Both the position numbers and the translations under genes were made by a program. Positions 32,543 to 39,978 of a stretch of DNA of 64,000 nt are shown here, piece by piece (the stretch's first letter is position 1; each line of letters opens with the position of its first letter). The notes below the pieces were generated by a model. That model searched no databases. It was given only the letters and a program-made list of their open reading frames with translations, and was not told the origin of the DNA. The DNA lies in assembly GCF_900106745.1 (NCBI RefSeq), contig NZ_FNNV01000022.1:1-64000 (forward strand), read 5' to 3'. The stretch is from Paenibacillus sp. CF384 (GTDB lineage: Bacteria > Bacillota > Bacilli > Paenibacillales > Paenibacillaceae).

Positions 32543-32588
32543 TAATATATATTTTATTAGTATAATGCAAGCTGGACGGCCAGTACAA
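32543..32588 (-). promoter_or_regulatory. Promoter and operator of the GntR/LacI-type gene
   Basis: On the minus strand TTGTAC (32583-32588) and TATACT (32559-32564) are 18 bases apart. TAATATATATTTTATTA (32543-32559) lies over the probable transcription start, a good place for autorepression. Confidence 0.6.
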
Positions 32589-32728
32589 TAGGGGGCATAC
32601 ATAAGGCAGGCATGATAAGCAAGTAGGGATTGGAAACCCATTCCAATTTGCGGTGATTGTGTTATGCTTGCAAGGTATGGGGAAAAATGTTCCATATAGG
32701 AGCATGAACACAACTCTGGAGGGCAATA

Positions 32729-33265
32729 ATGGACGGAAAACCTTATGTAATTGCAATTGCTGCTGTATCCGGAGGCGGGAAGACGACGTTGACCGAGCAG
32801 CTGCTTGAACGATTACCGTATGCGCAGGCTTTATATTTTGATGATTATGACTTTGAGGACAGCCCGGAGGATATCTGTGATTGGGTGGAGCGAGGAGCCG
32901 ATTATAACGAATGGAATCTTACTTCATTAAGGCATGATGTCGAACTCTATCTGCAGGATGCTGAGCTTCGTTATCTGGTGCTCGATTATCCGTTTGCGTA
33001 TTTGAATAACGACATTCGTGAATTCATCAATCTGACGGTATTTATTGATACCCCTCTGGATATTGCGTTAGCCCGAAGGGTCTTGCGCGATTATAACTAT
33101 CGGTCGATGGACGATCTGCGACATGAGTTAACGAACTATCTATCCCGCGGCAGGGATGCTTACCTGGAGATGCTAAGAAGTGTCAAACCAAACTCGGACA
33201 TCGTCATCGACGGTACGCAGAGTACCACAGAAATGGCCGATCGCATTCTACATGCCCTACAATAA
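32729..33265 (+). CDS. P-loop nucleoside/uridine kinase-like protein
   Basis: 178 residues. Walker A is AVSGGGKTT (Lys18), followed by LYFDDYDFEDSPEDICDW in the place where uridine and nicotinamide riboside kinases bind their substrate. LVLDYPFAYLND gives the Walker B region, and ARRVLRDYNYRSMD is the lid with its Arg pair. It phosphorylates a small hydroxylated substrate, most likely a nucleoside, but substrate choice cannot be read from sequence. GGAGGG precedes the ATG. It is divergent from the GntR/LacI-type gene and convergent with the cupredoxin gene. Confidence 0.8.
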   Translation: MDGKPYVIAIAAVSGGGKTTLTEQLLERLPYAQALYFDDYDFEDSPEDICDWVERGADYNEWNLTSLRHDVELYLQDAELRYLVLDYPFAYLNNDIREFINLTVFIDTPLDIALARRVLRDYNYRSMDDLRHELTNYLSRGRDAYLEMLRSVKPNSDIVIDGTQSTTEMADRILHALQ

Positions 33266-33269
33266 AGAT

Positions 33270-33291
33270 GGCTGCGCAGCGATGCGCAGCC
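33270..33291. terminator. Bidirectional hairpin between kinase and cupredoxin genes
   Basis: Perfect stem GGCTGCGCA/TGCGCAGCC with a 4-base loop. T-runs are weak on both sides. Confidence 0.65.
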
Positions 33292-33318
33292 ATTGCTATT
33301 TGGTAAACCATCCAAACG

Positions 33319-33762
33319 TTAAGTTTCGTCAACAATCAGCTTGCCGACCATATCGCGATGACCTGAACCGCACATGACGGAGCAGTGGAATTCGAAGGTA
33401 CCCGCATTCGCGGCATCGAATTCGCCTTCGCCATCACCTTTGATGTCTACATTATAATCCGCAATCGAGAAACCATGACCGGCGTCGTCGCTGTGAAGCG
33501 TGATTTTGACATGATCGCCTTTCTTCACGCGAATTTCCTGCTGATCATATTCGAAATCCTTGGCCTCGAGCTTGATCTCTACGGTTGGTCCGCTTGCCGG
33601 ATCTGCAGCCGCGTTCGTAGAAGTTTCATTCGTCGCCTTGCCTTCATTCTCGCCATTGTTGCTGTTGCCGTTGCCGTTGTTACCGTTGTTATTCCCGCAG
33701 GCGCTGACCAGTGCTGCAATGAGTAGTAATGCTGCTGCAAGTATTGCGAATTTGGCTTTCAT
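33319..33762 (-). CDS. CuA-type cupredoxin lipoprotein (COX2-like)
   Basis: 147 residues. The signal peptide has lipobox LVSAC (Cys near residue 22), followed by an Asn/Gly-rich spacer and a cupredoxin domain from about residue 60. The copper site matches the binuclear CuA centre of cytochrome oxidase subunit II: a His in DAGHGFSI, then C-x3-C-x3-H-x2-M in FHCSVMCGSGHRDM. The Glu usually found between the two Cys is Met here. There are no membrane helices and no oxidase genes beside it, so it is a free-standing surface electron carrier or copper carrier. AGGAG precedes the ATG. It is a single gene. Confidence 0.92.
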   Translation of the reverse strand: MKAKFAILAAALLLIAALVSACGNNNGNNGNGNSNNGENEGKATNETSTNAAADPASGPTVEIKLEAKDFEYDQQEIRVKKGDHVKITLHSDDAGHGFSIADYNVDIKGDGEGEFDAANAGTFEFHCSVMCGSGHRDMVGKLIVDET

Positions 33763-33915
33763 GTTTCTATCACTCCTCTACCAATATGGAATCATTACCC
33801 ATCGTAACATAGTAATATGAAATGAATATGAAAATGATGGGTGAATTTAAATGTGTGACGTCATAATTTTTGAGAAGAGATTCAAAGTTAATGAGAAAAA
33901 AATCGGAATTAATAG

Positions 33916-33945
33916 TTGTGAATTCGACATCGGTCGATGTATAAT
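33916..33945 (+). promoter_or_regulatory. Promoter with an internal palindrome
   Basis: TTGTGA (33916-33921) and TATAAT (33940-33945) are 18 bases apart. The spacer contains ACATCGGTCGATGT (33927-33940), an inverted repeat with 6-bp arms. It drives the small gene at 34016 and is probably repressed by a dimeric regulator. Confidence 0.65.
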
Positions 33946-34015
33946 TTACATAAAATTACATTAATAAGGGGTTTGTTATAGTATTGTGTCGAAAACAATT
34001 TTAAGGATGTGTTTT

Positions 34016-34492
34016 ATGGGTAATAGGATGCTTGCTGTCTTTTTTGCTTTATTATTAGTTGTGATTTTGGGTCAAACATTTTTTGCTCGCAACAATTACA
34101 ATATCAATCAGTTTATTAAGGAGCAGCAAATAGAAGATCCGCAGATAGTAACCCTTAAAGATAAGTCCTATATCTTTGTTGGCTCAAATAATATTTATGT
34201 ATTTAGAGGTAAGTCAAATTATGAACACTATGTTGGAAACGAACTAGGAAACTATATTATAGGAGGAATGGAAAAGGGATCTGTGGCTATCATTATTAAA
34301 AATATAGAAATCGCAAAGGATATACGTAGTTATACGGTTATTATTGATGGCATAGCAGAGGGTCGTAAAGTTGAGTTTAAAAATGGAAATAATATTATTG
34401 TAGTTGATGAAAGAATATGGAATCCGACTCCAAACTTTAAAATTATATTTTACAATAACGTAGGTAAAGACATTATGTCGGTTAATCATTAA
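34016..34492 (+). CDS. Membrane-anchored protein of unknown function
   Basis: About 158 residues. A hydrophobic helix at residues 4-24 (RMLAVFFALLLVVILGQTFF) is followed by an extracytoplasmic part of mixed beta structure rich in Ile, Asn and Lys (DKSYIFVGSNNIYVFRGKSNYE, then IRSYTVIIDGIAEGRKVEFKNG). No family recognised. The frame is open from a GTG at 33986. I choose the ATG at 34016, which has AAGGA eight bases upstream. The gene is AT-rich compared with its neighbours, like the protease cassette at 27.1-28.3 kb, suggesting foreign origin. Confidence 0.65.
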   Translation: MGNRMLAVFFALLLVVILGQTFFARNNYNINQFIKEQQIEDPQIVTLKDKSYIFVGSNNIYVFRGKSNYEHYVGNELGNYIIGGMEKGSVAIIIKNIEIAKDIRSYTVIIDGIAEGRKVEFKNGNNIIVVDERIWNPTPNFKIIFYNNVGKDIMSVNH

Positions 34493-34520
34493 ATATGGAC
34501 ACAAATCTAACTCCAGCAGC

Positions 34521-34565
34521 TTAACAAGAAGTACACATCCAGAAAACATCCTCTTAATCTACTAT
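34521..34565 (+). promoter_or_regulatory. PhoP-box-like tandem hexamers and promoter of the phosphatase
   Basis: TTAACA (34521), TACACA (34532), AAAACA (34543) and TTAATC (34554) recur every 11 bases, the arrangement of Bacillus PhoP direct repeats (TT-A-ACA, 5-base spacing). TACTAT (34560-34565) is a possible -10. It suggests induction by phosphate starvation. Confidence 0.65.
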
Positions 34566-34608
34566 TTGTAAACTCAAGTAGAAATGATGATTACTAGGAG
34601 GTAGGGAA

Positions 34609-35877
34609 ATGGTTTTGCACAAAAGAATTGGAATGAAAAGCACGCTTGCTGCAACAGCGGCAGCAGCGCTTGTTGTGACAAGCATCCTGGCTACACCGTC
34701 GACTGAGAAGGCAGAGGCTGCTTCTTCGCAAACTAAGAATGTTATTTTGTTCGTCGGAGACGGCATGGGTACAGCACAGCGTAATGCGATCCGTTTGGCT
34801 ACTGTCGGTGAAAAAGGCAGCCTGGCAATGGATTCTATGCCATTCGTGGGACTAATTCATACAAGCTCTACTGATCCGGTAACGGATTCAGCAGCATCTG
34901 CTACGGCCTATGCCAGTGGCGTAAAAACGTACAACGGCGCTATCGGAATGGATGCCGATAAGAAGTCGGTCAAAACGATCATGGAATATGCGAAGGATGC
35001 AGGTAAATCGACGGGTGTTGTTACAACGAGCCAAGTAACAGATGCTACCGGTGCAGCATTCGGCGCCCACGTTGAAGACCGCGCCAAGCAAAGCGATATC
35101 GCGCTGCAATATTTGACGAAGAGCAAAGTTGACGTGCTTCTCGGCGGTGGCGAAGATTTCTGGTATCCAGCCGGCGAGCCGGGTAAATTCAAGGACGAGC
35201 CTGCTGAAGATCCATCGGAGAAAAGCAAAGGCACGCAAGGCAACCTGATCAATAAAGCAAAACAATTGGGCTACAGCTATGTGACGAACAAGACGGATAT
35301 GCAAAAAGCAAAAGGCGGCAAGCTGCTTGGTCTGTTCGCCAACGAAGAAATGTTCCAACAGCGTGCTGAAGGCGAAGGAGACATTTACAACCCGGTCGTT
35401 TCGCTTCCGGATATGACGAAGAAGGCGATTGAAACATTGTCCGCCAACAAAAAAGGCTTCTTCCTGATGGTTGAAGAAGAAGGCACGGATGAATTCGCTC
35501 ACCAAAACAATGCCAAAATGACGATTAAAGCAGGTCAACAACTGGATCGCTCCGTGCAAATCGCGAAGGATTTTGCTATGAAAAATCCGGATACGCTTGT
35601 ACTCGTGCTTGCTGACCATGAAACAGGCGGCTTTTCCATCGAACCAGTCGATGAAAAAGACGAGTCTGGCGATGGCATTTCCAAAGAAGACGGTCCGTTC
35701 GCAATCGCTAACTCCAAGCAAAACTTTGTTGTAGACTGGACAACTTCCGGTCATACGGCGGTGGATGTTCCGGTAACTGTAATGGGCAAGAATGCGCAAT
35801 TGTTCGCAGGCAGCTACGAGAACACGGAAATTTTCACGAAGCTGATGCAGGCGATGGGATATAAAGCACATCGTTAA
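34609..35877 (+). CDS. Secreted alkaline phosphatase
   Basis: 422 residues with a signal peptide (STLAATAAAALVVTSILATPSTEKAEA). It hydrolyses phosphate monoesters outside the cell. The metal site VGDGMG is near residue 50, the nucleophile Ser94 lies in TDSAASATAYASG, and metal ligands follow in GTDEFAHQNN, LADHETGG and TSGHTAVDVPV. The length fits the Bacillus PhoA/PhoB type. AGGAGG lies 9 bases before the ATG. Upstream Pho-box-like repeats point to PhoP control. A strong terminator follows, so it is a single-gene unit. Confidence 0.95.
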   Translation: MVLHKRIGMKSTLAATAAAALVVTSILATPSTEKAEAASSQTKNVILFVGDGMGTAQRNAIRLATVGEKGSLAMDSMPFVGLIHTSSTDPVTDSAASATAYASGVKTYNGAIGMDADKKSVKTIMEYAKDAGKSTGVVTTSQVTDATGAAFGAHVEDRAKQSDIALQYLTKSKVDVLLGGGEDFWYPAGEPGKFKDEPAEDPSEKSKGTQGNLINKAKQLGYSYVTNKTDMQKAKGGKLLGLFANEEMFQQRAEGEGDIYNPVVSLPDMTKKAIETLSANKKGFFLMVEEEGTDEFAHQNNAKMTIKAGQQLDRSVQIAKDFAMKNPDTLVLVLADHETGGFSIEPVDEKDESGDGISKEDGPFAIANSKQNFVVDWTTSGHTAVDVPVTVMGKNAQLFAGSYENTEIFTKLMQAMGYKAHR

Positions 35878-35895
35878 TAGAATAGTTACGGACAA

Positions 35896-35931
35896 AGAAG
35901 CTAGCTGCGGAAATCGCGGCTAGCTTCTTTG
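35896..35931 (+). terminator. Terminator of the phosphatase gene
   Basis: AAGAAGCTAGC pairs with GCTAGCTTCTT, followed by T-rich sequence. A near-identical hairpin occurs at 38751-38787. Confidence 0.9.
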
Positions 35932-36011
35932 TTTGGATTGACAGGCAGGATGGGGCGATTCAGAATGGGAGTGTATCCTATAAATGAACAATCTTGGGAG
36001 GCGGGAAGCCA

Positions 36012-36716
36012 GTGTCTAAACTAACGGACTTTGTTTTGACCCCAGACATGATTGAACAATTTTATCGGGAAGGTTACTTCTATGCGCCGGGTCTGCTGTC
36101 AGCTCATGCGGTGGATGCCATCAATGCCGAGCATGCCGAATTCGCCTACCAGCAGGGAGACGGCAAATGGAGGAGTCAAGCCATTATTGATGTGGAGCAA
36201 GAGAGGGACAGGTTTCCGGCGACGACTGATTTTCTGACAGACCCGGATATCGTGAGCCTCCTCGAAACGATACTTGGCGACAGCGTGCGGATTTGGATGG
36301 GCATGTACGCCGTTGTTGCACCGTATGGCAATGGGCTGGAATGGCATCAAGATAATCAATACACGCACATCTTAGGGCATATGCTGAATGGGTTCATTGC
36401 GCTTGATCCGATCACGCAGGATAATGCAGGTTTGTGGCTTGCTCCAGGGTCGCATCGGCTGGGACGACAGCCGAACTTGAATGCGGAAGGCGGCCATAAG
36501 CGGGCAGCTGACCCGGAGAACGGCATCCCGTGCAAGCCGATGGCACCGGGGGATGCGGTGTTCTTTCATCGCGAAACGCTGCATCACAGCAAGCAAAATC
36601 ATACGGGAAAGCCGCGTCGTGCCTACGCATTCCAAGTGGCAGCGGCTAATTGCCGATATGCGGCAACCGGGAAGCTGCTTGAAGATCGCGCTGTATTGCC
36701 CGGCTATCGCCGTTAG
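36012..36716 (+). CDS. Phytanoyl-CoA dioxygenase (PhyH) family oxygenase
   Basis: About 234 residues. The iron triad is His112 and Asp114 (EWHQDNQYTH) and His192 (LHHSKQNHTG). The 2-oxoglutarate Arg lies in KPRRAYAFQV. LTPDMIEQFYREGYFYAPGLLS opens the fold. The frame extends to a TTG at 35994, but the GTG at 36012 follows GGGAGG at a 10-base spacing. A possible promoter is TTGACA (35938-35943) with CAGAAT 17 bases later. This fourth PhyH copy stands alone, with no AraC gene beside it. Its substrate is unknown. Confidence 0.9.
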   Translation: MSKLTDFVLTPDMIEQFYREGYFYAPGLLSAHAVDAINAEHAEFAYQQGDGKWRSQAIIDVEQERDRFPATTDFLTDPDIVSLLETILGDSVRIWMGMYAVVAPYGNGLEWHQDNQYTHILGHMLNGFIALDPITQDNAGLWLAPGSHRLGRQPNLNAEGGHKRAADPENGIPCKPMAPGDAVFFHRETLHHSKQNHTGKPRRAYAFQVAAANCRYAATGKLLEDRAVLPGYRR

Positions 36717-36736
36717 CGATAGCGGGCGGGATAAAG

Positions 36737-36785
36737 GAAGCCGTCTCAACAAGTTGCCGGGTGCAACGGTTGAGGCGGCTTTTTT
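36737..36785 (+). terminator. Terminator of PhyH gene 36012-36716
   Basis: AGCCGTCTCAAC pairs with GTTGAGGCGGCT, followed by six T. Confidence 0.92.
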
Positions 36786-36843
36786 GGTATCCGGCGTATT
36801 TGAAGGGGCCTATGTAGAGGGGCTCCCCTCCTAAGCTGAGAAT

Positions 36844-37029
36844 TGTTGCAGAAAAGGCAGCATTTCCGCTCCCCAACACGCTGATACAGAAGAATGCTGC
36901 ATAGAATGCAACATTTTCTATGTAAATCACTCCTGTACGGCGCAATGGGGCTCATATGTTGCATTTTAAGCAACATTTTCACAAAATGCCTCCGAATTCA
37001 TCGTAAATGTTGCACGAATTGCAACATTC
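36844..37029. repeat. AATGTTGC/GCAACATT hairpin cluster, four copies
   Basis: Stem-loops near 36844-36870, 36891-36916, 36956-36979 and 37007-37029 share arms ATGTTGC or ATGCTGC with GCAACATT or GCAGCATT. The loops and linkers differ. It is the same family as the cluster at 23332-23526. It lies between convergent genes. Nothing else is seen from 36786 to 37106. Confidence 0.85.
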
Positions 37030-37106
37030 CTACAAGGATGATTGAGGTGAACAGATGGCCGGAAGCATAAGCATGCCCCATGTGCGCAGTAATCTAAGTG
37101 AGTCAA

Positions 37107-38654
37107 TTATCGCGGGATCACGCTGGATCGGCTTGCTTTGAGCAAAGCATCCATGGATAGGAGTGCAGCGAAGTAGATCAGCAGCGCGAAGATCATGGAA
37201 CCAACGGAGCTCCAGAGGAGCGGGAGGTTCTGGACCACAGTCAGATAGTCAGAGCACCAACGGCCGCAAATCGCCATCAGCAGCATACAGATGCCAACCT
37301 TGAGATAAGGTGCAATACTCATGTAGATGCCGATCGAACCGGAAATCGAGAAGAAATTAAGCAGGAACTGCATGATAATCCCGATTCCGATGCCGAAGGT
37401 GATGCCGACAATGCCGAACTGGCTGCCGAACACGAATATGGCGATCGCTTTGAACGATGTGGACACGATATAATTCCAAAGCGTAGCATTGGCGCGGCCG
37501 AGTCCGAGAAGAATGGCGTGCAGGGGAGCGTCGAAGTAGTGAAGGAAGAAGATCGGCGCTAATATTTGGAGCAGCAATCCCGCGTCAGGCGCGCCGTAAA
37601 CCAGTGTTGTAAGCGGAGTTGCCCATACGAAAAGAATAACGGTAGCCGGTGCCCCGATGAGCAGACCGAGGTTCAGCGCTTGATTCATCCGCTGATGCAT
37701 GAGCCGATCATTCTTATTCGCCGCCGCTTCGCCGATTGCCGGTATAAGCGCGGTGGATAGGGATTGCGTAATAAAACTCGGCATATAGAGCAGCGGGAAG
37801 GCATAACCGGCCAGCATCCCGAACTGCTTCGTCGCTAATGCCGTGCTTATCCCGGCTAGTGCCAAGCTGGTTGCAATAAGCAAGGGCTGAAATGCACTGT
37901 AGATAGATTGCACCACGCCTTGACCGGTCGTAGGCAGGCCGATTTGCAGCAGCTCGGTGAGTGTTTTTTTGCCATGTCTCAGATGGCCGCTCCAGGTCTC
38001 GCCGGGCAGCTTCGCTTCACCGCTCAGCTTATAACTGATCACAAGGAACGAGAGACTGAATGCCTCGCTAATAACGGAGGCAGCCATCGCGCCTGCCGCT
38101 GCATATGCGACACCATAAGGGAGCAGCAAATGGACCATCGCGAGTACGCAGGCAATCTGCACCGAATACTCGAGCACATCCGAAGCGGCGATTACTTTCA
38201 TTCGCTGAACGCCTCGGAAGTACCCTTTTAGCACGGCGGAGACTGCAACAATCGGTGCAATGGGCGTTATTGCGAGCATGGCATAATAGGCACGTTGGTC
38301 ACTCAGCAGGATGGATGCGATCCAGTGAGAGCCAAGCAGAGAAAAGGTCGTTAGCGTTACACTTAAGAAGCCGGTCACGGCCAGTGAAACGTGCAGGATA
38401 CGCCTGACTTTTGCCTTCTCGCCGCGAGCGTAAGCTTCCGCGACCAGCTTCGATATCGCAACAGGCAGGCCGAGCTCCGTGATCGTAATGACAAGAGGCA
38501 CGAGAGGGTGTGCCATCATTAACAAGCCGATTCCTTCCGCTCCCAGTGCGCGAGCGACAAACATGCCGCTGATAAAGCCAAGAATGCGGTTGATGAAAGC
38601 AGCGACAGATAAGGCCATCGTCCCTCTCATGAACGATTCCTTCTTGTGTGCCAT
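37107..38654 (-). CDS. SpoVB-family lipid flippase (MOP superfamily)
   Basis: 515 residues with about 14 membrane helices. The opening is typical of SpoVB-like proteins (FMRGTMALSVAAFINRILGFISGMFVARALGAEGIGLLMM), followed by ELGLPVAISKLVAEAYARGEKAKVRRIL. These proteins flip lipid-linked cell-wall or polysaccharide precursors, and SpoVB itself is needed for spore cortex. Length and N-terminus fit SpoVB, but paralogues such as YkvU and YabM are close, so no symbol is given. AGGAGG lies before the ATG. It is a single minus-strand gene. Confidence 0.88.
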   Translation of the reverse strand: MAHKKESFMRGTMALSVAAFINRILGFISGMFVARALGAEGIGLLMMAHPLVPLVITITELGLPVAISKLVAEAYARGEKAKVRRILHVSLAVTGFLSVTLTTFSLLGSHWIASILLSDQRAYYAMLAITPIAPIVAVSAVLKGYFRGVQRMKVIAASDVLEYSVQIACVLAMVHLLLPYGVAYAAAGAMAASVISEAFSLSFLVISYKLSGEAKLPGETWSGHLRHGKKTLTELLQIGLPTTGQGVVQSIYSAFQPLLIATSLALAGISTALATKQFGMLAGYAFPLLYMPSFITQSLSTALIPAIGEAAANKNDRLMHQRMNQALNLGLLIGAPATVILFVWATPLTTLVYGAPDAGLLLQILAPIFFLHYFDAPLHAILLGLGRANATLWNYIVSTSFKAIAIFVFGSQFGIVGITFGIGIGIIMQFLLNFFSISGSIGIYMSIAPYLKVGICMLLMAICGRWCSDYLTVVQNLPLLWSSVGSMIFALLIYFAALLSMDALLKASRSSVIPR

Positions 38655-38750
38655 GTTTCGTTCCTCCTGATCCTCGAATACTTAAATGTATTCATCATTC
38701 GGAAAAGCATGCGAACGAGCTGTTGGCTGCGTAATTATGCGACGATGAAA

Positions 38751-38787
38751 AGAAGCTAGCCGCTGTGATCGCGGCTAGCTTCTTTTT
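38751..38787. terminator. Terminator of the amidoligase gene
   Basis: AGAAGCTAGCCGC pairs with GCGGCTAGCTTCT, with T-rich sequence on both sides. The stem matches the one at 35896-35931. Confidence 0.88.
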
Positions 38788-38798
38788 ACTGCTTGGGT

Positions 38799-39707
38799 TT
38801 AGTCTGTCGACTTGCGTTTCAGCTGCCAGCCATCGGCCGGAGCATCCAAGACGTACTGCTGCGGCTGTCCATCGGGGTTCTCGATGACAACTAACAGCCC
38901 ATCCGATACCGGCTGCAGGTTATGAATCTCACCGCCTGGCACAAGCTGCTGGGCAATCGGCTCTAGGATAGGGATGAGCATATTTTCGAGCCAGATTCGT
39001 TCCTCATACCAGCGTGGCACAGCAATCGAAGGTGGATAGCCATCTGCCGGAGCATGGAGAGCAGCTGCGAATTGAGCCTGTTCAAGCGGAAGCTCCGTTC
39101 CGGCCCCAATAGCGGCTACGAAGCGAAGGCATAGCTCAATCGTATTCAGCACTTCGTCTACTTGCACGCAGCCATTGGCGTAACGGATTTCAACCGTGCC
39201 GATATCAAACCAAGAGGCTACGTTGATCCCGAATCGGTGAGATTGCGGACGGCCATGGTTGCGTACAGCTTGGGCAGAAGGATCTATCGTGAATCGTTCA
39301 CGAATCGCCGTCGTTACCGGTGGACAGAACAACAGGCGATGCTCGCTCGTTTGCAGCAAGGCTTTCAGCGTATCCTGATAAGCCAGTGCCGCATCTAGGA
39401 GTGGGAGCACCATCGCTTCTCCCCAGGCTTCAATGCCGACATGCACATGAAGTCCGCAGCTCCAATTAGCCGTTGCGCCTTGCGCTTGAAGTCGGCTCAG
39501 CATGATCCGAATCTGATCCCGCTCCTCCCATAGAATCGGCGGGGGCTTCAGCTCACTGCCGGACTCGATTCCGGTTTCATCGATTTGATGTTCATTCAAA
39601 GACATTTCCCAGCCGGGCAGCAGCTCTAATTCCGCTGGTTTACCGCCTATAAACTCAATCTCAACGCCGAACTTCAGCTGCTTCCAATCTACTGTTTGGG
39701 GCCACAT
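38799..39707 (-). CDS. Amidoligase-type protein (carboxylate-amine ligase fold)
   Basis: 302 residues, resembling the putative amidoligase family of the glutamine synthetase/gamma-glutamylcysteine synthetase fold. Characteristic strings are KFGVEIEFIGG at the start, DETGIESGSELKPPP near residue 45, CGLHVHVGIEAW near residue 85 and SHRFGINVASWFDIGTVEIRYANG near residue 180. The acidic and His residues in these should bind ATP and Mg. Family members are thought to form amide bonds between an amine and a carboxyl group, on small molecules, peptides or cell-wall parts. It is divergent from the long repeat protein at 39979 and may modify it or a shared surface structure (inference). Confidence 0.85.
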   Translation of the reverse strand: MWPQTVDWKQLKFGVEIEFIGGKPAELELLPGWEMSLNEHQIDETGIESGSELKPPPILWEERDQIRIMLSRLQAQGATANWSCGLHVHVGIEAWGEAMVLPLLDAALAYQDTLKALLQTSEHRLLFCPPVTTAIRERFTIDPSAQAVRNHGRPQSHRFGINVASWFDIGTVEIRYANGCVQVDEVLNTIELCLRFVAAIGAGTELPLEQAQFAAALHAPADGYPPSIAVPRWYEERIWLENMLIPILEPIAQQLVPGGEIHNLQPVSDGLLVVIENPDGQPQQYVLDAPADGWQLKRKSTD

Positions 39708-39978
39708 TGCAATCTTCCTCTCGTTTGTATGATGAGTCTTGCCTTGTCATACTTCCGAAAGGAGAGGTGGACCTCGGGCTTACCGGGGGATTTTCAGTTT
39801 AGGCATCGCGAGCTCTCCTCCTGATGGATTTAGATATTGCTTACAGTATTCGCGCTGGCGGCGATACATTCCTTCAATGGTCCAAGCTAGTTGGCGCATT
39901 CCACATAGATTAATAGAGGAGAGGATGCGATCTATCTCGAGGTTAATTCTATTGTTCTATGGAAAAGGAGTGAATGCA

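Noticed and set aside
34888-35895. Long antisense frame (335 codons) over the alkaline phosphatase
   Set aside because: Same reason: the sense strand has a clear signal peptide and catalytic motifs.
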